NCBI GenBank assembly: GCA_002386945.1
Contig: DGKH01000080.1
Span: 1 to 5,031, forward strand
Direction of reading: 5' to 3'
Length of the DNA stretch: 5,031 nucleotides
Source of the DNA: Proteobacteria bacterium UBA4575
GTDB taxonomy: Bacteria > Pseudomonadota > Gammaproteobacteria > UBA4575
Positions within the stretch are counted from its first letter, which is position 1. Each line of letters starts with the position of its first letter. Under the pieces are notes generated by a model. The model ran no database searches and was not told where the DNA came from. It saw only the letters and a list, made by a program, of their open reading frames with translations. Shown here in pieces: positions 1 through 5,031 of the stretch. The position numbers were made by a program, and so were the translations under genes.

Positions 1-623
1 GCAATCACGACACTCATAATGAGTATGCCGCTGAAGCTTTGTTCGATGGCATGCAAGGGGTAATACAGATTACCTTGTTGTTCAACGCGTTCTACCCAAA
101 GGCGCACATAGTCTGCCTCTAATGCCGATTTGCTACTGACGCTATCAAAAAAATGCAATTTCGGGCGTTGTGCATAAGCGAGTTTGGCGTGGTTTAGCTC
201 TGACATCAGTGTGTTGATATCTTGCGCCTGAGTCTGTTCACTTATCTGTTCAGTTTCTTTAGTGATAGCTGTTTGTTGGGATTGCTCATCACTCTTGGTT
301 TGTAGTTGAAATGTGTTGCTAGGGTTTTTATTGGCTGCTGTAGGCGATTGTTCTTGTTGGGATTGACTTAACTGAATACTGCTCTGTGTTACCGCATGCT
401 GTTGTTGGTTATCGCTATTAGCAAGATAGAGAGCGTCTTCATTGCGTTGCTGATCAGCTACTGGGTTGAGGATGATCTCTATCGTGCTACTGCGTTTTGT
501 CTGGTCTTGTATGAATTGGAAACTGAAGCCCAATATGACTAAGGCATGTAAGGCAATAGCGAGTAGTAGGGTGAAACTGATGCGATCAATAGGGCGTATT
601 TTTTGGCCAGTTAAAGTTGTCAT
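1..623 (-). CDS. TonB-family energy transducer, C-terminus cut off by window edge
   Basis: Partial gene: 207 codons are visible from an ATG at 621-623, and the reading frame stays open to the left edge. Residues 1-14 are short and basic. Residues 15-35 (ISFTLLLAIALHALVILGFSF) form one hydrophobic segment with the in-membrane histidine typical of TonB proteins, so the protein should be anchored in the inner membrane with its bulk in the periplasm. Residues 58-134 are a low-complexity linker with 20 glutamines, where classical TonB has Pro-Glu/Pro-Lys repeats. Residues 172-207 (RLWVERVEQQGNLYYP, then SFSGILIMSVVI) match the start of the TonB C-terminal domain that contacts outer-membrane receptors. 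TonB passes proton-motive-force energy from ExbB/ExbD to those receptors. The gene starts 20 nt after gshB with no clear Shine-Dalgarno, so translation may be coupled. The gshB-tonB order is, as I recall, that of Pseudomonas tonB3, which was linked to pilus function. Its partner receptor cannot be told from here. Confidence 0.85.
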   Translation of the reverse strand, partial: MTTLTGQKIRPIDRISFTLLLAIALHALVILGFSFQFIQDQTKRSSTIEIILNPVADQQRNEDALYLANSDNQQQHAVTQSSIQLSQSQQEQSPTAANKNPSNTFQLQTKSDEQSQQTAITKETEQISEQTQAQDINTLMSELNHAKLAYAQRPKLHFFDSVSSKSALEADYVRLWVERVEQQGNLYYPLHAIEQSFSGILIMSVVI

Positions 624-643
624 GGCATTACATATGCATCTAT

Positions 644-1594
644 TTAGGCTGAAAGTTTGCGTGCAATGGCATTGAATAATTCGGCGCTAATATTGAGATC
701 GAATGCACGATCGAGTTGACGAATGCAGGTTGGGCTAGTGATATTGATCTCAGTGAGATAATTACCAATCACATCAATACCAGCGAATAAAATACCATGT
801 TGACGTAAATGTGGTTTCAGCACCTTGCAGATATGTCGATCTGATTCGCTGAGCTCAATCCCTTTGGCATGACCGCCAGCGGCTAGGTTGCCGCGAAAAT
901 CAGAGGCGGAGGGAATGCGGGCCAGTGCATAAGGGATGGGTTCGCCATCGATCAATAAAATACGTTTATCACCGGCGCTGATGTCAGCTATAAATTCCTG
1001 CGCCATGATGCTGCGGCGGCCGTAATCGGTAATCTGTTCGAGGATCGTGTTTCGGTTCGGATCTTCTTGCTCGATTCTAAAGATAGAGGCACCACCCATA
1101 GCATCTAGGGGTTTGACGACGATGCTGCCGATCTCCTCTATGAAAGATTGTAAGCGCAGGATGTTTGAGCTGATTAATGTTTCGGCGCAGATCCCTGGGA
1201 ACTGACTGATACTGAATTTTTCGTTTAGGTTGCGCAGCGCATGTGCATTGTTAACGATCAAGCTGCCCGCTGTCTGCGCTAACTCTAAGGCGTAAGTTAG
1301 ATAGACATATTCCATATCGAAGGGTGGATCTTTGCGCATTAAGATGACATCAAAGCTCGCCAGTGTCCGCTCTTCCCAAGTGCCTAATTTAAACCAGTTA
1401 TCGTTATCGTCCTGCACCACCACGGGAGCAGCACTGCAATGACTCTCACCATTGCGAACGTGTATTGAGCCTGGCGGAATATAGTATGAGCTATAGGCTC
1501 TATTTTGCGCCTCTAGCAGCATTGCAAAGCTACTGTCTTTTTGTACATTGATGGATTCGATCGGATCCATAATGATGCCAAGTTTGATAGTCAT
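644..1594 (-). CDS. gshB: glutathione synthetase
   Basis: Catalyses the last step of glutathione synthesis: ATP-dependent joining of glycine to gamma-glutamylcysteine in the cytoplasm. The product is 316 aa, the same length as E. coli GshB, and aligns with it end to end. The N-terminal domain has KLGIIMDPIESINVQKDSSF (residues 4-23) and DVILMRKDPPFD (82-93). The ATP-grasp part shows RNLNEK with Lys126, VVKPLDAMGGASIFR with Lys161, MAQEF at 197-201, the glycine loop RGNLAAGG (234-241) and the metal/ATP end ID(274)VIG...TE(282)IN(284)ITSPTCIR. By alignment with E. coli these match Lys125, Lys160, Asp273, Glu281 and Asn283. The ATG start is supported by an AAAAGG ribosome site 6 nt upstream and by the N-terminal match. 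It lies 91 nt after rsmE, the same neighbour order as in E. coli (rsmE-gshB). The gene that makes its substrate, gshA, is not in the window. No damage seen. Confidence 0.97.
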   Translation of the reverse strand: MTIKLGIIMDPIESINVQKDSSFAMLLEAQNRAYSSYYIPPGSIHVRNGESHCSAAPVVVQDDNDNWFKLGTWEERTLASFDVILMRKDPPFDMEYVYLTYALELAQTAGSLIVNNAHALRNLNEKFSISQFPGICAETLISSNILRLQSFIEEIGSIVVKPLDAMGGASIFRIEQEDPNRNTILEQITDYGRRSIMAQEFIADISAGDKRILLIDGEPIPYALARIPSASDFRGNLAAGGHAKGIELSESDRHICKVLKPHLRQHGILFAGIDVIGNYLTEINITSPTCIRQLDRAFDLNISAELFNAIARKLSA

Positions 1595-1600
1595 GCTGGG

Positions 1601-1606
1601 CCTTTT
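1601..1606 (-). promoter_or_regulatory. Shine-Dalgarno of gshB
   Basis: Read on the minus strand this is AAAAGG, ending 6 nt before the gshB ATG. It supports the chosen start, which adds a single residue relative to E. coli GshB. Confidence 0.7.
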
Positions 1607-1617
1607 AAACGGTGGAT

Positions 1618-1639
1618 TAACATCTGTCTGCAGATGCTA
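1618..1639 (-). repeat. inverted repeat / hairpin in the rsmE-gshB gap
   Basis: On the minus strand TAGCATCTG and CAGATGTTA flank a CAGA loop, giving a 9-bp stem with one G-U pair. It lies inside the 91-nt gap, 11 nt upstream of the gshB Shine-Dalgarno. No run of T follows, so it does not look like a normal Rho-independent terminator. It could be an mRNA processing or stability element, or chance. The rest of the gap (1595-1685) shows no convincing promoter; an 8-bp palindrome GAGTACTC at 1644-1651 has no role I recognise. Confidence 0.4.
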
Positions 1640-1685
1640 TACAGAGTACTCATTGGTGGTGACTGGATGCAAGTGCCGAGACGGT

Positions 1686-2426
1686 TTAAATGCAGTGATT
1701 CAAGTCGCCATGTTGTGCCTGAAGTAGGCTGAGTAATGAAATGACAGCAGTCTCTAGGCGTAAGATGCGTGGCCCCATTTTTATAGACTGGAAGCCATGC
1801 TGTTCAGCTAGCGTAACTTCATCTGGGCTAAAGCCACCTTCAGGGCCAATCAGGCAGCTGATGCTCGGTACCGGCCGTGTCGGCGAATGCACACGATTAG
1901 CGGTCGGTGAGGCGATCAACTTGAGGTTGTCGGTGGGGCAGTTGAGTAAGGCTTGCTGAAACGGTATGGGTTGATTGAGTTGTGGCAGTTTAGCGCGGCC
2001 AGACTGTTCACAAGCGCTTTGAATGACACCCTGCCAATGCGCCATTTTTTTCTCTAAACGGTTTGCTGGTAGGTTGACGTTAACGCGTGAACTGATGAAG
2101 GGTGTGATCTGTGTGACCCCAAGCTCAGTCGCCTTTTGTAGGCACAGGTCAAACTTGTCGCCTGCACATAGAGGCTGCAATAGATGGAGTTGTAAGGCTG
2201 ATTCTGTGTCGCTGGTTTGCGCTTGCTGCAGTTGTACGCGTACGGTTTTTTTCTGCACGTCTACCAGTTCACCTGGATAGTCATTGCCGTCACCATTAAA
2301 GACAATAATCGAGTGGCCTACGGTTAGGCGCAGTACATCGCGAACGTATTTGGCGATACCATCATTCAGTTCAATGACCGTCTCTGCGCGCAACTCTGCA
2401 GCCGTGAAAATTCTAGAGATGCGCAC
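1686..2426 (-). CDS. rsmE: 16S rRNA (uracil-1498-N3)-methyltransferase RsmE
   Basis: Methylates N3 of U1498 in 16S rRNA of the small ribosomal subunit, using SAM. The product is 246 aa (E. coli 243). Residues 1-70 form the small PUA-like RNA-binding domain (MRISRIF, YVRDVLRL, KKTVRV). Residues from about 75 on form the SPOUT (trefoil-knot) methyltransferase domain: KATELGVTQITPF (98-110), SACEQSGRAKLPQL (137-150), and the SAM-binding knot signatures IGPEGGFSPDE (193-203) and GPRILRLETA (218-227). The end, LLQAQHGDL, resembles that of E. coli (LQVRFGDLG) with a short extension. The start codon is GTG at 2424-2426, chosen because MRISRIF matches the family N-terminus. No clear Shine-Dalgarno precedes it, and it starts 28 nt after the ahcY stop, so translation may depend on coupling to ahcY. 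It uses the SAM made by metK two genes upstream and releases the SAH that the ahcY product removes. Confidence 0.95.
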   Translation of the reverse strand: MRISRIFTAAELRAETVIELNDGIAKYVRDVLRLTVGHSIIVFNGDGNDYPGELVDVQKKTVRVQLQQAQTSDTESALQLHLLQPLCAGDKFDLCLQKATELGVTQITPFISSRVNVNLPANRLEKKMAHWQGVIQSACEQSGRAKLPQLNQPIPFQQALLNCPTDNLKLIASPTANRVHSPTRPVPSISCLIGPEGGFSPDEVTLAEQHGFQSIKMGPRILRLETAVISLLSLLQAQHGDLNHCI

Positions 2427-2454
2427 AACAGGCCAATTTCAGTAGGGTGGAAGC

Positions 2455-3768
2455 TTAGTAGCGGTAGTGGTTGGCTTTGTATGGGCCAGCAACATCAAGG
2501 CCTAAGTAGTCTGCTTGCTCTTTACTTAAGGCAGTCAGTTTCACGCCAATCTGTTCTAGGTGTAGGCGTGCCACTTCTTCATCCAGATGCTTCGGTAGGA
2601 TGTAGACCTGATTCTGATAACTTTCTTCATTTTCCCAAAGTTCTAGCTGCGCTAAGACTTGGTTAGTGAAAGAGTTAGACATCACAAAGCTTGGGTGGCC
2701 AGTACCACAACCAAGGTTTACTAAGCGGCCTTTGGCTAGCAGGATGATGCGTTTGCCATCAGGGAAGATCACGTGATCGACCTGTGGTTTAATTTCATCC
2801 CATTCATAATTTTCAAGGCTGGCGACATCAATCTCATTATCAAAGTGACCGATGTTGCAAACGATCGCCTGGTTTTTCATTGCAAGCATATGGTCATGGG
2901 TAATGACGTTGTAGTTACCGGTAGCAGTAACAAAAATATCGGCTTCACCACAGGCATCATCCATAGTGACAACACGGTAGCCTTCCATTGCAGCTTGCAG
3001 TGCACAGATAGGGTCGATTTCAGTGACCCAGACGGTAGCACCTAAACCACGTAAGGACTGTGCCGAACCTTTGCCGACGTCGCCGTAACCACAGACGATG
3101 GCAATCTTGCCAGCAATCATCACATCAGTGGCGCGTTTGATACCGTCGACCAGCGATTCACGACAGCCGTATAGGTTATCGAATTTTGACTTGGTGACAG
3201 AATCGTTGACATTGATTGCTGGAATCAATAACTCATTCTTTTCAAGCATTTCATACAGACGCATAACGCCAGTAGTGGTTTCCTCAGAAACACCTTTGAC
3301 GTCAGCCAGTAGCTCTGGGTATTTGTCATGCATGACTTTAGTTAGGTCGCCGCCATCATCTAATAAGAGATTAGGCTTCCAACCTTTAGGGGCATGGATG
3401 GTGCGCTCTATACACCACTCGTATTCTTCTTCGGTTTCGCCTTTCCAAGCAAATACTGGAATACCGGCTTCAGCCATTGCTGCCGCTGCGTGATCTTGTG
3501 TTGAGAAAATATTGCAAGAAGACCAACGCACTTCGGCACCCAGTTCAATCAGGGTCTCGATTAGTACTGCTGTTTGGATGGTCATGTGCAGGCAGCCTAG
3601 GATGCGGGCGCCTTGCAGTGGTTTGTTTACGCTATGCTTTGTACGCAAGGCCATCAAGCCAGGCATTTCAGTTTCAGCGATGGCGATTTCTTTGCGACCC
3701 CAATCGGCAAGCGATAGGTCAGCAACTTTAAAATCTTCCATATGGTCGTGCAGCGATTCAATATTCAT
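2455..3768 (-). CDS. ahcY: adenosylhomocysteinase (S-adenosyl-L-homocysteine hydrolase)
   Basis: NAD-dependent cytoplasmic enzyme that splits SAH into adenosine and homocysteine, relieving product inhibition of methyltransferases. The product is 437 aa. The N-terminal substrate domain has [16 protein letters not shown] (13-28) and LGCLHMT with His61. Residues aligned with human catalytic or substrate-binding positions are Asp138 in LLDDGGD, Glu163 in SEETTTG, Lys193 and Asp197 in [11 protein letters not shown], His308 in NIGHFD and His358 in GTGHPSF. The Rossmann motif GYGDVGKG (227-234), with Glu250 in TEID, binds NAD. The tail KANHYRY carries Lys431 and Tyr435, which in this family reach into the neighbouring subunit's cofactor site. 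It is the compact form, lacking the roughly 40-residue insertion of the longer (about 470 aa) Pseudomonas and mycobacterial enzymes. The ATG at 3766-3768 has only a weak GAGA ribosome site 9 nt upstream; Met10 is a less likely start, with none. It follows metK by 40 nt and is probably co-transcribed. Confidence 0.97.
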   Translation of the reverse strand: MNIESLHDHMEDFKVADLSLADWGRKEIAIAETEMPGLMALRTKHSVNKPLQGARILGCLHMTIQTAVLIETLIELGAEVRWSSCNIFSTQDHAAAAMAEAGIPVFAWKGETEEEYEWCIERTIHAPKGWKPNLLLDDGGDLTKVMHDKYPELLADVKGVSEETTTGVMRLYEMLEKNELLIPAINVNDSVTKSKFDNLYGCRESLVDGIKRATDVMIAGKIAIVCGYGDVGKGSAQSLRGLGATVWVTEIDPICALQAAMEGYRVVTMDDACGEADIFVTATGNYNVITHDHMLAMKNQAIVCNIGHFDNEIDVASLENYEWDEIKPQVDHVIFPDGKRIILLAKGRLVNLGCGTGHPSFVMSNSFTNQVLAQLELWENEESYQNQVYILPKHLDEEVARLHLEQIGVKLTALSKEQADYLGLDVAGPYKANHYRY

Positions 3769-3798
3769 ATCTATAATTCTCTACGGGTGGTGGCATTA

Positions 3799-3816
3799 GG
3801 GCTTAGCTCTAAGCCT
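3799..3816 (-). repeat. short inverted repeat overlapping the metK stop codon
   Basis: On the minus strand GGCTTAG and CTAAGCC are perfect inverted copies (core 3800-3815) separated by AG; as RNA a 6-bp stem with a GAGC loop is realistic. The metK stop TAG (3809-3811) lies in the upstream arm. No T-run follows (the next bases are CTAATGCC), so termination between metK and ahcY is unlikely; a stability or processing role is possible but unproven. The rest of the 40-nt gap holds only the weak ahcY ribosome site. It is too short for a separate SAH riboswitch. Confidence 0.4.
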
Positions 3817-4960
3817 GTTGTAGTGCATCTACTTTGTCTGTTTTTTCCCAACTAAATTCGGGCTCGGTACGGCCAAAGTGACCGTAACTTGCCGTCTTGC
3901 GATAGATAGGGCGGTTTAGGTCGAGCATACTCAAGATGCCATAAGGGCTTAAATCAAACACCTCATTCACTATCGCCTCTAACTTTTCATCACCTATGGT
4001 ACCAGTGCCGAAGGTGTTTATAGAAATAGAAGTGGGCTTGGCGACGCCGATTGCATAGGACACCTGAATTTCACAACGCTGTGCGAGGCCTGCGGCAACG
4101 ATATTTTTTGCTACATAACGACCGGCATAGGCGGCTGAACGGTCGACCTTGCTTGGGTCTTTGCCAGAGAAGGCGCCGCCGCCATGACGTGCCATACCGC
4201 CATAGGTGTCGACAATAATCTTACGTCCGGTCAAACCACAGTCGCCAACTGGGCCGCCAATGACGAATTTACCGGTCGGGTTGATATGAAACTGAGTGTC
4301 TTTATTAATCCATTCCTTGTCTAAAACAGGCTTGATGATTTGTTCAAGGACCGCTTCTTTCAGGTCTTTCTGATTGGTGTCTGGGCTGTGTTGTGTTGAT
4401 AGCACGACTGCATCAATGCTAACCGGCTGGTTGTTTTCGTAGCGAAAGGTGATCTGGCTCTTGGCGTCGGGACGTAGCCAAGACAATTCACCGGATTTGC
4501 GTAATTCTGCCTGACGTTTCACTAGGCGATGGGCATAGGTAATCGGGGCCGGCATTAAGACATCGGTTTCGTTGCTGGCGTAGCCAAACATCAGACCCTG
4601 ATCACCGGCACCTTGGTTCTTCTCGGTATCGCGATCGACACCCTGTGCGATATCAATAGATTGCTCACCTAGGGCATTAATGACTGCACAGGTGTGGCCG
4701 TCAAAGCCCTTTTCGGTATGGTCGTAGCCGATCTCATTGATAACGTTGCGGACTATCGGCTCGACATCGATTCTTGCGCTAGTGGAAATTTCACCTGCGA
4801 GTATGACCATGCCGGTCTTAACTAGAGTTTCACAGGCGACTCTGGCATTCGGGTCTTTCTCTAAGATGGCGTCTAGGATCGCATCGGAGACTTGGTCTGA
4901 AATCTTATCTGGATGGCCTTCAGAAACCGATTCTGAGGTAAAGCTGTATCGACTACTCAT
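3809..4960 (-). CDS. metK: S-adenosylmethionine synthetase (methionine adenosyltransferase)
   Basis: Makes S-adenosylmethionine from methionine and ATP, releasing phosphate and pyrophosphate; cytoplasmic, usually a tetramer in bacteria. The product is 383 aa (E. coli 384) and aligns throughout. Visible signatures are [12 protein letters not shown] (8-19) with the catalytic His16 and the metal-binding Asp18, [11 protein letters not shown] (117-127), LRPDAKSQ (162-169), [20 protein letters not shown] (228-247) with Arg246/Lys247, and the P-loop-like GGGAFSGKD (260-268) with Lys267, followed by Lys271 and Asp273. These correspond to the E. coli active-site residues His14, Asp16, Arg244, Lys245, Lys265, Lys269 and Asp271 (numbered without Met1). 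The C-terminus GHFGR...FSWEKTDK is also typical. The ATG start is backed by AAAGGGA 9 nt upstream. It heads the same-strand series metK-ahcY-rsmE-gshB-tonB, supplying SAM that rsmE uses and whose by-product ahcY clears. No truncation or missing residue seen. Confidence 0.98.
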   Translation of the reverse strand: MSSRYSFTSESVSEGHPDKISDQVSDAILDAILEKDPNARVACETLVKTGMVILAGEISTSARIDVEPIVRNVINEIGYDHTEKGFDGHTCAVINALGEQSIDIAQGVDRDTEKNQGAGDQGLMFGYASNETDVLMPAPITYAHRLVKRQAELRKSGELSWLRPDAKSQITFRYENNQPVSIDAVVLSTQHSPDTNQKDLKEAVLEQIIKPVLDKEWINKDTQFHINPTGKFVIGGPVGDCGLTGRKIIVDTYGGMARHGGGAFSGKDPSKVDRSAAYAGRYVAKNIVAAGLAQRCEIQVSYAIGVAKPTSISINTFGTGTIGDEKLEAIVNEVFDLSPYGILSMLDLNRPIYRKTASYGHFGRTEPEFSWEKTDKVDALQQA

Positions 4961-4969
4961 GTTGCTGCG

Positions 4970-4976
4970 TCCCTTT
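4970..4976 (-). promoter_or_regulatory. Shine-Dalgarno of metK
   Basis: Minus-strand AAAGGGA, ending 9 nt before the metK ATG. It is the strongest ribosome site in the window and fits a highly expressed housekeeping gene. Confidence 0.75.
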
Positions 4977-4989
4977 AGAAAATCTGTAT

Positions 4990-5017
4990 CAGTGGCTGTC
5001 CAGATCGGATAGCACTG
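4990..5017 (-). repeat. imperfect hairpin in the metK leader
   Basis: On the minus strand CAGTG (5013-5017) pairs with CACTG (4990-4994), and inside it CTATCC pairs with GGACAG apart from one A-C mismatch and one bulged C, around a GATCT loop: about 10 pairs. A competing shorter stem, ATCTG (5001-5005) with CAGAT (4982-4986), would exclude it. Four T residues follow only after several bases, so it is a poor terminator. It does not look like a SAM or SAH riboswitch that I know. It might be an operator-like dyad, a leader structure, or chance. The bases 5018-5031 up to the window edge show nothing I recognise. Confidence 0.35.
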
Positions 5018-5031
5018 GCTAGGTGAGAGTT

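Noticed and set aside
274..365. An 11-nt direct repeat (TGTTGGGATTG at 274-284 and 355-365), 81 nt apart and in frame
   Set aside because: The flanking codons do not match, so it is not a duplicated unit. It reflects repeated Gln-Ser-Gln-Gln codons in the low-complexity linker.
466..675. Plus-strand open frame of 69 codons opposite the tonB start and gshB end
   Set aside because: It lies antisense over two well-supported genes, has no recognisable protein features and no good ribosome site. The same holds for the other plus-strand frames at 1541-1732, 1741-1959, 2023-2280, 2481-2666, 2773-3045, 3098-3493, 3477-3731, 3512-3799 and 4737-5012, all shadows of conserved genes.
1604..1690. TTTAAAC and GTTTAAA at opposite ends of the rsmE-gshB gap
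   Set aside because: The arms are only 7 bp, AT-rich and 73 nt apart, and do not extend. Such pairs are expected by chance.
3769..3808. SAH riboswitch before ahcY
   Set aside because: The gap is only 40 nt, and I see none of the extended paired structure such a switch needs.
4970..5001. Possible sigma-70 promoter for metK: TGGACA, 17 nt, TCTAAA on the minus strand
   Set aside because: The -10 match is only 4 of 6 and the start point would fall downstream of the Shine-Dalgarno, removing it from the mRNA. The true promoter is probably further right, at or beyond the window edge.
4990..5017. Intrinsic terminator of a gene beyond the right edge
   Set aside because: The stem is interrupted and the only T-rich bases (TTTT at about 4978-4981 on the minus strand) are several bases away from it, not directly adjacent.

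Overview
The window looks like an ordinary piece of a gammaproteobacterial chromosome of moderate GC content. Five genes all lie on the minus strand, so they read from the right edge to the left: metK, ahcY, rsmE, gshB and a TonB-family gene cut by the left edge. The proteins closely resemble the E. coli MetK, RsmE and GshB. However, ahcY is present (enteric bacteria use Pfs/LuxS instead), and a TonB-family gene directly follows gshB, as I recall for Pseudomonas. This points to a non-enteric gammaproteobacterium of the Pseudomonadales/Cellvibrionales kind; I cannot name a genus.

Layout from right to left: a 71-nt leader with a clear Shine-Dalgarno and an imperfect hairpin (4961-5031); metK, S-adenosylmethionine (SAM) synthetase (3809-4960); a 40-nt gap with a short inverted repeat over the metK stop; ahcY, S-adenosylhomocysteine (SAH) hydrolase (2455-3768); a 28-nt gap; rsmE, 16S rRNA m3U1498 methyltransferase with a GTG start (1686-2426); a 91-nt gap with a 9-bp hairpin; gshB, glutathione synthetase (644-1594); a 20-nt gap; then the first 207 codons of a TonB-family energy transducer (1-623). 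No stretch over 300 bases lacks a gene.

MetK makes SAM, methyltransferases such as RsmE use it and release SAH, and AhcY splits SAH into adenosine and homocysteine. Homocysteine can be remade into methionine or, in some bacteria, passed towards cysteine and hence glutathione, made by GshB. The rsmE-gshB pair is an old gammaproteobacterial neighbourhood (in E. coli metK lies a few genes from rsmE-gshB-yqgE-yqgF). The TonB-like gene is functionally separate and is probably retained by position.

All four complete genes look intact, with near-standard lengths and key residues in place. I found no mobile element, CRISPR array, tRNA, rRNA, recognisable riboswitch or convincing intrinsic terminator, and no evidence of an undescribed system. 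The points worth a second look are modest: the glutamine-rich linker of the TonB-like protein, three small inverted repeats in the gaps, and the apparently leaderless-style GTG start of rsmE.
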